A stretch of DNA of 13,373 bases. Origin: an uncultured Flavobacteriales bacterium (GTDB taxonomy: Bacteria > Bacteroidota > Bacteroidia > Flavobacteriales > Crocinitomicaceae). Below the pieces are notes generated by a model. That model did no database searches. It was not told where the DNA came from and worked only from the letters and a program-made list of their open reading frames with translations. The stretch is taken from the NCBI GenBank assembly GCA_946479985.1, contig CAMLIF010000112.1, positions 1 through 13,373 on the forward strand. The letters are read 5' to 3'. Position numbers and translations under genes: made by a program. This document shows, in pieces, positions 1 through 7,525 of this stretch (its first letter is position 1; the number at the start of each line of letters is the position of its first letter).

Positions 1-3
1 TAT

Positions 4-38
4 AAAAGCCGTTCCCCATAAAGGAACGGCTTTTTTTT
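4..38 (+). terminator. strong rho-independent terminator of an upstream gene
   Basis: A perfect 12-bp stem (AAAAGCCGTTCC at 4-15, GGAACGGCTTTT at 23-34) closes a 7-base loop and runs directly into eight T residues at 31-38. This is the classic intrinsic terminator shape for a gene ending just left of the window on the plus strand. The A run on the left arm means the minus-strand transcript also ends in a short U run, so it could act in both directions. No coding sequence of that upstream gene is visible. Confidence 0.9.
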
Positions 39-134
39 ATGCCCCTACTTTTTTGTTGCTATCTGTCTGGAAAATATGTAAACGTGAGAATTGTTTCAAT
101 CATACCGCCCACTTTCTAAGTTTCAAGCAATCTT

Positions 135-149
135 ATGATTAATAATCAT
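135..149. promoter_or_regulatory. AT-rich 15-bp dyad upstream of comM/yifB
   Basis: ATGATTA (135-141) and TAATCAT (143-149) form a perfect inverted repeat around one central base. It lies about 30 bp upstream of the predicted -33 element of the next gene, where an operator could sit. AT-rich dyads of this size also arise by chance, and no regulator is known to fit it. The rest of 41-179 shows nothing I can name. Confidence 0.2.
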
Positions 150-179
150 GCTTTTTATGTTTAAATATTAATCGTAAAG

Positions 180-211
180 TTTGTTTTGACTTCTCTTTTT
201 GATTATCTTAG
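180..211 (+). promoter_or_regulatory. predicted Bacteroidota-type promoter of comM/yifB
   Basis: TTTG at 180-183, a 20-base spacer and TATCTTAG at 204-211 match the Bacteroidota housekeeping promoter pattern (TTTG, 19-21 bases, TAnnTTTG) with one mismatch in the -7 box. Transcription would start near 216-218, giving a leader of about ten bases. The leader includes a purine run (AAAAAGAAGAAA) immediately before the ATG at 227. Confidence 0.45.
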
Positions 212-226
212 AATAAAAAGAAGAAA

Positions 227-1759
227 ATGTTAGTCAAAACCTACTCAAGCTCCGTATTTGGAATTGATGCCACAACTATCACTGTTGAAGTAAATATTGC
301 ACAAGGGGTTAATTTTGTCCTGGTTGGATTACCGGATAAAGCTGTTCAGGAAAGCCACCAGCGCATAAAAGCAGCTCTTAAGAATAATGATTTTCGTTAT
401 CCTGGGAAAGAAATCACCGTAAACATGGCTCCTGCTGATATCCGTAAGGAAGGTTCTTGCTTCGATTTGGCAATTGCGATTGGAATTCTAGCGGCCAGTG
501 AGCAGGTTTCTGAAGCTTTAATTGATCAGTATTTGCTATTGGGAGAATTGTCTCTCGATGGAGCTTTGCAGCCAATAAAAGGAGTCCTTCCTATTTCTAT
601 ACAGGCTAAAAAGGAAGGATTCAAAGGAATTATTCTCCCAAAACAAAATGAGGAGGAAGCAGCTATTGTTGAAGGATTAGATGTTTATGGCTTAGATTCT
701 TTGGAGCAAGTGGTGAAATTTCTGGATAGCAAAGAAGCTTTTTCACCTGCCCGGTTTGATATTTCAGCGGAATTTGACAAACTGATTGAAAATGAAGTCG
801 ACTTTCTCGATGTTAAAGGACAATCTGCCATCAAACGTGCTTTTGAGATTGCAGCAGCCGGCGGGCATAATGTCATTTTGGTTGGACCTCCCGGGGCAGG
901 AAAATCAATGCTGGCGAAACGACTTCCAACTATTTTACCGCCAATGAGTATTGAGGAATCGTTGGAAACAACTAAAATTCATTCAGTAGCGGGAAGAATA
1001 GGTAAAAGCAAAGGATTAATAACTCAAAGACCATTCAGAAAACCCCACCATACTATTTCAGATGTTGCACTGGTTGGGGGAGGATCTTATCCTCAACCTG
1101 GTGAAATCTCGCTAGCTCACAACGGAGTATTGTTTTTGGACGAACTCCCTGAGTATAAAAGGCAAGTTTTGGAAGTGATGCGCCAGCCGTTAGAAGACAG
1201 AACTGTATCTGTTTCCAGAGCTCGTTTTTCGGTTGATTATCCTGCAGGTTTTATGCTTGTAGCTGCCATGAATCCTTGCCCATGCGGATACTTTAATCAT
1301 CCTGACAAAGAATGTACTTGTGCTCCAGGAATGGTACAGCGATACATGAATAAAATCTCAGGCCCGCTGCTGGATAGAATAGATTTACACATAGAAGTTA
1401 CCCCGGTTTCCTTCGACGATCTGGCTTACGAACTTCCAACTGAATCAAGTGGAGAAATTAGAAATAGAGTAGTAGCTGCCAGATTGGTTCAAACTAAACG
1501 ATATCAGGCTTCCGAAACCCATTCTAATGCTCAAATGCAGAGAAGCGAAATGCTGAAGTTTTGTGATATTGGTCATGAAGGAAAACAATTACTAAAGAAC
1601 GCTATGGAACGTCTCGGGCTATCTGCAAGAGCCTACGACAGAATACTGAAAGTTGCCAGAACAATTGCCGATTTATCTGATTCAGAAAATATTCTGACGA
1701 CTCACCTTGCCGAAGCCATTCAACTCAGAAGTTTAGACAGAGAATCATGGAGCGGTTAG
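227..1759 (+). CDS. comM: YifB/ComM family Mg-chelatase-like AAA+ ATPase
   Basis: 510 residues, the usual full length for the family. Residues 1 to about 165 form the N-terminal ChlI-like domain ([14 protein letters not shown] at 30-43, [10 protein letters not shown] at 67-76). The AAA+ core carries Walker A GPPGAGKS at 220-227, Walker B VLFLDE at 301-306, and the arginine-containing [11 protein letters not shown] at 381-391. The family's four-cysteine cluster is at C351, C353, C363 and C365. The C-terminal Mg_chelatase_C helical part ([19 protein letters not shown]) spans about 465-483. In Vibrio cholerae the homologue ComM is a hexameric helicase that promotes branch migration during natural transformation. 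In Bacteroidota the gene is widespread, so a role in DNA integration is inferred here. It appears to stand alone, transcribed towards the convergent protease gene. All key motifs are intact and nothing suggests truncation. Confidence 0.95.
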   Translation: MLVKTYSSSVFGIDATTITVEVNIAQGVNFVLVGLPDKAVQESHQRIKAALKNNDFRYPGKEITVNMAPADIRKEGSCFDLAIAIGILAASEQVSEALIDQYLLLGELSLDGALQPIKGVLPISIQAKKEGFKGIILPKQNEEEAAIVEGLDVYGLDSLEQVVKFLDSKEAFSPARFDISAEFDKLIENEVDFLDVKGQSAIKRAFEIAAAGGHNVILVGPPGAGKSMLAKRLPTILPPMSIEESLETTKIHSVAGRIGKSKGLITQRPFRKPHHTISDVALVGGGSYPQPGEISLAHNGVLFLDELPEYKRQVLEVMRQPLEDRTVSVSRARFSVDYPAGFMLVAAMNPCPCGYFNHPDKECTCAPGMVQRYMNKISGPLLDRIDLHIEVTPVSFDDLAYELPTESSGEIRNRVVAARLVQTKRYQASETHSNAQMQRSEMLKFCDIGHEGKQLLKNAMERLGLSARAYDRILKVARTIADLSDSENILTTHLAEAIQLRSLDRESWSG

Positions 1760-1778
1760 ATTCCACTAATAAGGAATC
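1759..1778. other. weak hairpin between convergent genes
   Basis: GATTCC (1759-1764) and GGAATC (1773-1778) pair across an 8-base loop in the 46-bp gap between two convergent genes. Neither strand has a U run after the stem, so it does not meet the usual terminator form. It could still slow readthrough from either side. The first base of the stem is the last base of the comM/yifB stop codon. Confidence 0.25.
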
Positions 1779-1805
1779 AAAACATAAGCGTATTCAATGA
1801 AAAAA

Positions 1806-3992
1806 TCAGTCTATTTTAATGAATTGTTTCGAAATATTCTTACCGTTTAGAATTGCCCGGATAAAATATGTGCCCGATTCGAGGTTGTCGGTTTGAATCA
1901 TTCCGTTCATAGTTTCTAGCGGTAAGACTTTTCCATCCAAAGTGATTAATTGAAGGTCCGTCAATACCGAGTTTTCGGAAGTTAACAGATAAATATTTCC
2001 GGAACCCGGATTCGGATAAATTGTAATCCAATGGTTCGATTCCAATTCTTCCAATGAAACTGCATCAATGGCCAAAACAATGGCTTGATAAGCATTGATC
2101 TTACCCATTCCCCATCGTACATCACCGGGAGCAGTAATATTTCCGGTATGACTATCCAATCGGGCGGTGGTTTTTATAATGTCTTTTATTTCTGCCGGAG
2201 TAAGTGTCGGATTCGCGTCGAGAATCAGTGCAACTATTCCCGCTACACAAGGTGTTGCCATCGATGTTCCCGATAAACGACCAAAATCGTAATCTTTACC
2301 GTTAAAGGTAATTGTACTGAATCCGGTGTACGCAGCATCAGTATATGAAGAGATAGATGAAGCAACGTTGACTCCGGGAGCAGAAATGTCTGGTTTCATT
2401 GTTTCATTATGAAGCGGACCGATACTGGAAAACGACGCGATTGATCCTCCTGCCGGATTTCCCTGTGTGTTGATATAACCGGAGGCATACGCCGCAACTG
2501 TAATACAGCTTGCCGCACAAGTTGGTTCTCCTATTGAATAATTTGCATCGCCATAAATACTGCCACTCGCATAATAAGCAAAAGCCTGCCCGAAATTTCC
2601 GGCACCATTCGTTAATTCGGCTACATTCCAGTAATGGACCGTTCCATCAACTGCCTGGCTTGTTAAAACAACTTTCAAACTGGTGTTTGTGTTTTTAACC
2701 TTTAACTGCATTCCTGGCTTGTTGTTTAGCGGATTGGCCGATTCTGCCGTGAAATTGAAAAAGATGGTATCTGTTCCGACTACTAAGATTGAATCCAGGA
2801 ACGGAATTCCATCTGTACTGTAGAAAGGAGAACTTACAAGTAATGATCCGGCAGCGTTGTGAACAGAAATCTTCGAAGAGAAAGGATGGTTTTCTTCTCC
2901 CCACATCGTTAAACATTCTCCCCACATTGCCGGATTCGCCCCATAATTATAAAACTTTACTTCACTGCTAAACGAGTCATTATTAAATACTTTCTTAATA
3001 TGATAATTCACTGATCCGTTATTTCCGGCAGCTGCAACGAAAACAATACTGTCTTGTTCAGAGAATTGATCCATGGCCTGAGAAAGTAATGAAGTTCCAT
3101 CCAAACTTCCCATTTCATTGTAATAAACTCCCCAACTCATATTTACAACTAATCGTTTTCCGGCCTGATTCGCTTTTTCTTTCATCCAGTTAAACGCATC
3201 GATTGCAGAAGCCGCATCAATATAGAAAGTGGTCATCAGGTATTCAGCTTCAAAAGCAAAACCACGGTAAACTGTTCCGGCGCCGCTTCCGCCTGCAATT
3301 CCTGCAACGTGTGAACCGTGAGTGTGGTAACTGTAAATATTCGAAGTGTCGCTTTCTGCTGCCGCTAATTCTGCTGGCGTTACGTACTCAACTCCATAGG
3401 TAAAACCATTCGGGACATTCCCAACTTGTTTGTACTGGTCCCAGGCTGCTGAAACACGCGAATTTGTTAACAGCGTATCATAAAACATCGGATGGCCGTA
3501 ATCGAATCCCCAATCGGTAATTCCAATAAGAACATCTTTTCCAGTAAATGCGGTAGGAAGATTAATACCTTTTTGAACACTATCGGCATGTGTGTCTTTT
3601 ACTGCTCTGTCTAAATCGGGAATGATTTTTCCGGGAATTTCAAGATAACTGTAAAACTGACCGAAATCAAGATTATATACTTTGTTTAATGGCACTTTCA
3701 TGGTAGTTATTTCCCCAACTGAAGATCCGAAAAGGATATTGTTCTCAGTGATGAAATCCCAATTAACACTTCCGTTTGTCTTCCCGAATAATGAAACGTA
3801 CCACTTTCCGTTGATCTTATAAACAGGAAATCTGTCGATCGTACTTTGTGCTACCTGCCCGGATTGGTCGAATGATTTCGATACGGAACATAACTGATTC
3901 CATTCTGCTCTATTGGCAGCACTTTGCTGTTGCGACCAGGATGCATTATTCATTCCAAGAATAACGAAAAGTGTAAGTAGAAGATTTTTCAT
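1806..3992 (-). CDS. secreted S8 (subtilisin-like) serine protease with T9SS sorting domain
   Basis: 728 residues. Residues 1-20 are a signal peptide (MKNLLLTLFVILGMNNASWS, then Q). A prodomain-like segment follows to about 145. The subtilase domain has catalytic D160 in ITDWGFD, H225 in HTHGSHVAG, oxyanion-hole N324 in AAAGNNG and nucleophile S577 in SGTSMATP. The usual D-T/S-G around the aspartate is D-W-G here. About 150 residues rich in beta-strand pattern (roughly 335-490) are inserted between N324 and the serine, making the catalytic domain longer than classical subtilisin. Residues about 656-728 (TIYPNPGSGNIYLL through GTYFIRAILNGKNISKQFIK) form a type-A-like T9SS C-terminal domain, so the enzyme should cross the outer membrane and be anchored to the surface or released. 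It lies downstream of the ABC operon on the same strand but is separated by 122 bp with its own candidate promoter. The substrate is unknown. The start is set by the signal peptide. Confidence 0.93.
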   Translation of the reverse strand: MKNLLLTLFVILGMNNASWSQQQSAANRAEWNQLCSVSKSFDQSGQVAQSTIDRFPVYKINGKWYVSLFGKTNGSVNWDFITENNILFGSSVGEITTMKVPLNKVYNLDFGQFYSYLEIPGKIIPDLDRAVKDTHADSVQKGINLPTAFTGKDVLIGITDWGFDYGHPMFYDTLLTNSRVSAAWDQYKQVGNVPNGFTYGVEYVTPAELAAAESDTSNIYSYHTHGSHVAGIAGGSGAGTVYRGFAFEAEYLMTTFYIDAASAIDAFNWMKEKANQAGKRLVVNMSWGVYYNEMGSLDGTSLLSQAMDQFSEQDSIVFVAAAGNNGSVNYHIKKVFNNDSFSSEVKFYNYGANPAMWGECLTMWGEENHPFSSKISVHNAAGSLLVSSPFYSTDGIPFLDSILVVGTDTIFFNFTAESANPLNNKPGMQLKVKNTNTSLKVVLTSQAVDGTVHYWNVAELTNGAGNFGQAFAYYASGSIYGDANYSIGEPTCAASCITVAAYASGYINTQGNPAGGSIASFSSIGPLHNETMKPDISAPGVNVASSISSYTDAAYTGFSTITFNGKDYDFGRLSGTSMATPCVAGIVALILDANPTLTPAEIKDIIKTTARLDSHTGNITAPGDVRWGMGKINAYQAIVLAIDAVSLEELESNHWITIYPNPGSGNIYLLTSENSVLTDLQLITLDGKVLPLETMNGMIQTDNLESGTYFIRAILNGKNISKQFIKID

Positions 3993-4014
3993 AGTTGTTT
4001 TTAATTGTGCCTTC

Positions 4015-4028
4015 GCTGAAGCTTCAGC
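4015..4028. promoter_or_regulatory. perfect 14-bp palindrome in the S8 protease leader
   Basis: GCTGAAGCTTCAGC is fully self-complementary. It overlaps a second, smaller dyad (CTTC-GCT-GAAG, 4011-4021), so two competing hairpins could form in the RNA. It lies 23 bp upstream of the protease ATG and about 15 bp downstream of the predicted -7 box, which puts it near the 5' end of the transcript. No U run follows on either strand, so it is not an intrinsic terminator. An operator or an RNA stem-loop is possible. Confidence 0.35.
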
Positions 4029-4042
4029 ATAAGCGTTGCCGT

Positions 4043-4050
4043 CAAAGATA
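4043..4050 (-). promoter_or_regulatory. predicted -7 element of the S8 protease gene
   Basis: On the minus strand this reads TATCTTTG, an exact match to the Bacteroidota -7 consensus TAnnTTTG. I could not find a convincing TTTG/TTG at the expected distance upstream, so only half of the promoter is supported. If used, the leader is about 40 bases and contains the 14-bp palindrome. This would let the protease be expressed independently of the ABC operon. Confidence 0.4.
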
Positions 4051-4114
4051 GACGAAAAAGTATTCTCTTTATATAGAATGCCTGCCGAACATAAATGGAT
4101 TTCGTGCGGTCGGA

Positions 4115-4807
4115 CTAAAACGTCAAATGAATTAATTCCTCTTTCGATAACCGGGTAGTTCTGTAAATGAATTGCTGATCTTTTGAAATGATGCAGCAGC
4201 TGCTTCCGTATTCCAGTCCCATTTCAATGTCGTGGGTTGATACGATCACCAGCTTGTTTTCTGTTTTACAGATATCGCTTAAAAGCTGAAATAATTCGAT
4301 TTTCGACGGATAATCCAAAAAGGATGTTGGTTCATCAAGCAGAATAACCGGGGTTTCCTGAACTAGTGCTCTTGCAATATTGCAGCGCTGACGCTCACCA
4401 TCACTTAATTGGGTTGTTGATTTATCGAGTAAATGTTCAATCTGAAGCCTGGATGCTATTTTGCCGACAATTGTTTTGTCATCCGCACTCAAAACGCCAC
4501 TTAATCCTGTATAAGGATATCTCCCGAGCGAAAGATATTCTGAAACACGTAAATGATCTAAGCCATAGAAATGATTGTCGACGAAAGAAATATTCCGCGC
4601 CAATTCAAGCTGCGATAAATTTTGAACCGACTTTCCGTTTAAAGAATAATCGTTATCTGTTGGTTTTACTATGGATTTTAACCAGGTAGATTTCCCGGTT
4701 CCGTTTGCACCAAATAGTACAACAAATTCTCCCTGATTTAATTCTAAATCTGTGATGGAGAAAAGTTCTCTCGACTGACGATATGTTTGATTCGAAAACT
4801 TAAGCAT
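4115..4807 (-). CDS. FecE/BtuD-type ABC importer ATP-binding protein
   Basis: 230 residues, slightly short for the family. Walker A is GANGTGKST at 33-41, signature LSDGE at 134-138, Walker B VILLDE at 154-159, D-loop SFLD at 162-165 and the switch histidine H192 in STHD. Two points are atypical. The signature is LSDGE rather than LSGGQ. The Q-loop position, normally PQ in FecE homologues (ARxxAYLPQ), reads DN at 77-78, so the glutamine appears to be asparagine (my alignment by eye). The protein would power the permease encoded immediately upstream. Its ATG lies inside the last codons of the permease gene (8-base overlap), indicating coupled translation. The residue changes are compatible with an active ATPase but merit checking. 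Confidence 0.9.
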   Translation of the reverse strand: MLKFSNQTYRQSRELFSITDLELNQGEFVVLFGANGTGKSTWLKSIVKPTDNDYSLNGKSVQNLSQLELARNISFVDNHFYGLDHLRVSEYLSLGRYPYTGLSGVLSADDKTIVGKIASRLQIEHLLDKSTTQLSDGERQRCNIARALVQETPVILLDEPTSFLDYPSKIELFQLLSDICKTENKLVIVSTHDIEMGLEYGSSCCIISKDQQFIYRTTRLSKEELIHLTF

Positions 4808-5771
4808 TTTTACTTTGTTTCATAATCAGTAAGACAACAATTGGAGCACCCATCATAGATGTTAACCCGTTGATCGGAATTGCAATAAACGGATCGATAA
4901 CCAGTTTGATCAAATCACACAGAACCAAAACAATTGCTCCCCAAATCAAACAATAAATCAATAAAAACCGGTGTTTTCCGGTACGGTAAAGCATGCGTAC
5001 CACGTTCGGGACGATTAACCCAACGAAAGCTATTGGTCCGCAATAACTGGTGATCAATCCTGTCAGAATAGAAACTACAATGAGAATTAGCCATTTTGTC
5101 CTGTTGTAATTCACTCCTAAATAAATGGCGTGCGATTCTCCAAGCTGCAAAGCATCCAATTGTTTACAAAGCAAGATGGCTGCAACTGTACAAATCAAAA
5201 TCACAGGGAGAATAATGACGAAATCGTTTAGCTCAACCTGCGTTAATGTTCCGTAACTCCAGAGCGTGAAAGCTTTAATAGAATCGGGATCGGCTTTGGT
5301 AATTATCACACTCGTAATTGCCGAAACAAAAGTTCCGAGCATCATCCCAACCAATAAAATAGAAACTTTCGATTTCAAATAGTTCGAAAGTAAAATAATG
5401 ATCAGGCCAAAGCCCAGCGCTCCTATCGCTGCTGCTGCTGTTACACTGATTGCCGACAAAGTAGGAGTTAATGTTGCGGAGGCCATTGTGGTTAGCGCAA
5501 CCAGTAAATGTGACCCGGAAGTCAAACCAAGAATAGATGGCCCGGCAAGTGGATTATTGAGAAAAGTCTGCAATAATAATCCACACACGGCAAGTGCTGC
5601 TCCGGCGGCTATACAAATGGAAACTTCCGGAAAGCGCAGAATCCAGAATAATTTCTGATCTACCAAGCCATCTTCACTGAGAAAACCAAACCAGCTTCCG
5701 TCCGGATTCGGGTATCCCATGGCAAGTACGATTAACGCCAGAAGCAATATGACAGGTCCAACGAATTTCAT
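4800..5771 (-). CDS. FecCD-family ABC transporter permease (iron-siderophore/heme/B12 class)
   Basis: 323 residues, very hydrophobic, with roughly ten membrane spans as expected for the BtuC/FecCD family. Family landmarks are RFPEV at 46-50 (usually R-x-P-R; here E), the NNPLAGPSILGLTSG segment at 72-86, GPIAFVGLIVPNVVR at 245-259 and IPINGLTSMMGAP at 298-310. The frame stays open to 5846, but I choose the ATG at 5771. It overlaps the stop of the upstream substrate-binding gene as ATGA, and the protein then begins directly with the first membrane helix (MKFVGPVILLLALIVL). The longer version would add a charged N-terminus buried in the upstream gene. It works as a homodimer with the binding protein and ATPase of the same operon. 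The exact cargo cannot be read from the sequence. Confidence 0.92.
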   Translation of the reverse strand: MKFVGPVILLLALIVLAMGYPNPDGSWFGFLSEDGLVDQKLFWILRFPEVSICIAAGAALAVCGLLLQTFLNNPLAGPSILGLTSGSHLLVALTTMASATLTPTLSAISVTAAAAIGALGFGLIIILLSNYLKSKVSILLVGMMLGTFVSAITSVIITKADPDSIKAFTLWSYGTLTQVELNDFVIILPVILICTVAAILLCKQLDALQLGESHAIYLGVNYNRTKWLILIVVSILTGLITSYCGPIAFVGLIVPNVVRMLYRTGKHRFLLIYCLIWGAIVLVLCDLIKLVIDPFIAIPINGLTSMMGAPIVVLLIMKQSKNA

Positions 5772-6862
5772 TTTAATTTCTGATAGAAATGCATTCTTTT
5801 CATTGGTAGCGTTCCGCCAATCATTGCAAAGTCTTCTAACAACCAATCCGGCCGCATGGAGTTGTATTCCCAGAAATAGTTCGTCTTATTTAAGTAAGAG
5901 TATACTTGCTTGATCTTCACCGTATGAAGTGCCGCGAATTTTGGATTTAAACGAAGCAGTTCATCCATACTTTTAGCCTCGGCATTTAACCAACGGGTGC
6001 ATTTTTCTTCATCTGTTATGATCTTCGCGAGCGAATACTGATTACTGCCGGTTCCCTTTGTGTTTTTATACAAATAGTCCATTCCCGCATCTTTCATAAT
6101 TCCTGCTAAAAACGATTCTCCTGCAGTTGCGTTCCAGATATCGCCGAACATGCCCCCGGTAATGACAATCTCTTTGTGTTTCGATTTGGAAATTTTCGAT
6201 TTCAATTCCTTGTAGTTCGATTCGACTTGATCAAAGTAAGCATTGGCTTCTTCTTTTTTGTCATACAGGGCACCAAAAAGCTTGATCCATTCTGCTTTTG
6301 CCAACGGATCTAATTCTTTCCAGTCGTAAATAGCCATGCAGTTTATTCCCAGCTGCTGTAATTTATCCTGGTTCGGGTACGGACTTCCGAAACCACTAAA
6401 CAGAACCAATTCTACATTTTTAGATAACATCTCAGCCGGAGAAGCCGCTCCTTCATAATCTGTTGTAAGTACTTTTTTTGCAGCAATATTCTTTCTCAAC
6501 GCTGAATTGTAAATATACTTGCTGTCGGTACTCATTTTAATCGAATTTACTTCGTCAAGTTCAGAAATCATTCCAATAAATCCGGTTGCCAGTGCCCCCA
6601 TTCCCTGAACCGGAATCTCTATTCTTATCGTAGATGCCGGAGCTTTAACAATCACTCCTTTCTTTGCCAAAATAAATTTCTGCTCGGGTTCATTGGTTTC
6701 CGGGTTGTTTATCGTTAAAACAGTATAGCCTTCTTTTTCTTCCAATTGGAAGTGTTTCGCGTATTTCAGCGTTGTTGGTTCCGATTTTTTGTCCTTGCCA
6801 GCTGGAGCTTGACAACCGAAGCAAAGAAGAATAAATGAAAACAGGAAAAGTGATTTGATCAT
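5768..6862 (-). CDS. periplasmic substrate-binding lipoprotein of the FecB/BtuF class
   Basis: 364 residues, lysine-rich. The N-terminus is a lipoprotein signal with the candidate acylated cysteine at C17 (FILLCFGC, then Q-A-P). The -3 residue is cysteine rather than leucine, a loose lipobox. The mature protein follows the class III binding-protein pattern: a first lobe with QGMGALATGFIGMI (86-99) and the YIYNSALRKN region (117-126), a long backbone helix around 183-225 (DPLAKAEWIKLFGALY), then a second lobe with GDIWNATAGESFLAG (240-254) and the terminal RPDWLLEDFAMIGG (337-350). It delivers a metal chelate, heme or corrinoid to the downstream permease. The gene begins inside the stop of the PaiB gene (ATGA at 6862-6859) and ends inside the start of the permease gene. 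No strictly diagnostic ligand residue is visible, so the substrate stays open. Confidence 0.87.
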   Translation of the reverse strand: MIKSLFLFSFILLCFGCQAPAGKDKKSEPTTLKYAKHFQLEEKEGYTVLTINNPETNEPEQKFILAKKGVIVKAPASTIRIEIPVQGMGALATGFIGMISELDEVNSIKMSTDSKYIYNSALRKNIAAKKVLTTDYEGAASPAEMLSKNVELVLFSGFGSPYPNQDKLQQLGINCMAIYDWKELDPLAKAEWIKLFGALYDKKEEANAYFDQVESNYKELKSKISKSKHKEIVITGGMFGDIWNATAGESFLAGIMKDAGMDYLYKNTKGTGSNQYSLAKIITDEEKCTRWLNAEAKSMDELLRLNPKFAALHTVKIKQVYSYLNKTNYFWEYNSMRPDWLLEDFAMIGGTLPMKRMHFYQKLK

Positions 6863-7497
6863 TTTTTATAATGTTTAAGCATGGCTGAACATAATTTCGG
6901 ATTAGAACTGTTGTCATTCAGAATAGCCTGCAGATCTTCTTTGTTCCGATTTTGTGAAAGTTTGAAAGCTCCTTTAATCGAATCAATTTTCACACGAATA
7001 CCAATAATTTCTTTTTTATAGGTGCTGATCATTTCAGCAGGGAAGTCGTGAAAATGAAGTGGTTTGTGTCTGTCCTTTTCAAAAGCATCGACCAATTCTG
7101 CTAAATGAACTGAGAAATCGAATTCATCCAGTACCGAAGATTGTCCGGTAAGGTAAACGGCTTCGTAATTATATGTTGGAACATTTACATGATTATAAAC
7201 CGATGATGAAATATAACCGTGTTCACCCATTACCGAAATTCCGACTGCGCTGTTTTCGGAAAGAATGGAACAGTGTTCGTTTTGAATCGCTAAATGGAAT
7301 TCAAGCAACAAATCATTTTCAATTTCCTTCAGAATAAAGGGAACATAGCTTACAACGGGGGCTGAATTGTTATTACCTGTGATAATTGTACCAAAGGCCA
7401 TTTTCCGGCAAAACGCAATAAGAGTTTGCCTGTCATCAATATTGAATGGAACTGGATTATACACTTCCCAAAGATAATCATTTGACTGGTTCGGCAT
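6859..7497 (-). CDS. paiB: PaiB/FMN_bind_2 family FMN-binding split-barrel protein
   Basis: 212 residues, normal for PaiB. Recognisable family blocks are FGTIIT (35-40) on the first strand, LEFHLAIQNEH (65-75) matching the family's GH-ARANP block, GEHGYISSSVY (91-101), VPTYNYEAVYLTG (106-118) and the hallmark KLSQNR (179-184). Bacillus PaiB was described as a negative transcriptional regulator, but the fold is the FMN-binding split beta-barrel shared with pyridoxamine-phosphate oxidase-like and HugZ-like heme-degrading proteins. There is no helix-turn-helix. It is the first gene of the ABC operon and its stop overlaps the next start. I infer a flavin- or heme-linked role in handling the imported ligand, or feedback control; neither is proven. 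The ATG at 7497 is 28 bp from the divergent helicase start. Confidence 0.9.
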   Translation of the reverse strand: MPNQSNDYLWEVYNPVPFNIDDRQTLIAFCRKMAFGTIITGNNNSAPVVSYVPFILKEIENDLLLEFHLAIQNEHCSILSENSAVGISVMGEHGYISSSVYNHVNVPTYNYEAVYLTGQSSVLDEFDFSVHLAELVDAFEKDRHKPLHFHDFPAEMISTYKKEIIGIRVKIDSIKGAFKLSQNRNKEDLQAILNDNSSNPKLCSAMLKHYKK

Positions 7498-7506
7498 ATG
7501 ACTGAT

Positions 7507-7520
7507 AAAAGGTACCTTTG
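7507..7520. promoter_or_regulatory. palindromic divergent promoter/operator between paiB and the helicase gene
   Basis: AAAGGTACCTTT (7508-7519) is a perfect 12-bp palindrome in the 28-bp gap between the two divergent start codons. On the plus strand TACCTTTG (7513-7520) exactly fits the Bacteroidota -7 consensus, with a TTCG 19 bases upstream (7490-7493) as a possible -33. On the minus strand the other half reads TACCTTTT (7514-7507), one mismatch from the same consensus. Both transcripts would begin within a few bases of their ATGs, so they would be almost leaderless. The shared core suggests mutually exclusive or jointly repressed promoters. Confidence 0.4.
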
Positions 7521-7525
7521 CAGGT

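Noticed and set aside
3993..4114. Intrinsic terminator after the ABC ATPase gene
   Set aside because: Only a 4-bp pairing and the 14-bp palindrome are present and neither is followed by a U run on the minus strand, so I cannot support a terminator.
5772..5846. N-terminal extension of the permease reading frame to an ATG at 5846
   Set aside because: It would overlap the substrate-binding gene by about 80 bases and add a charged, non-family N-terminus. The ATG at 5771 gives a clean first helix and an ATGA junction like the one upstream.
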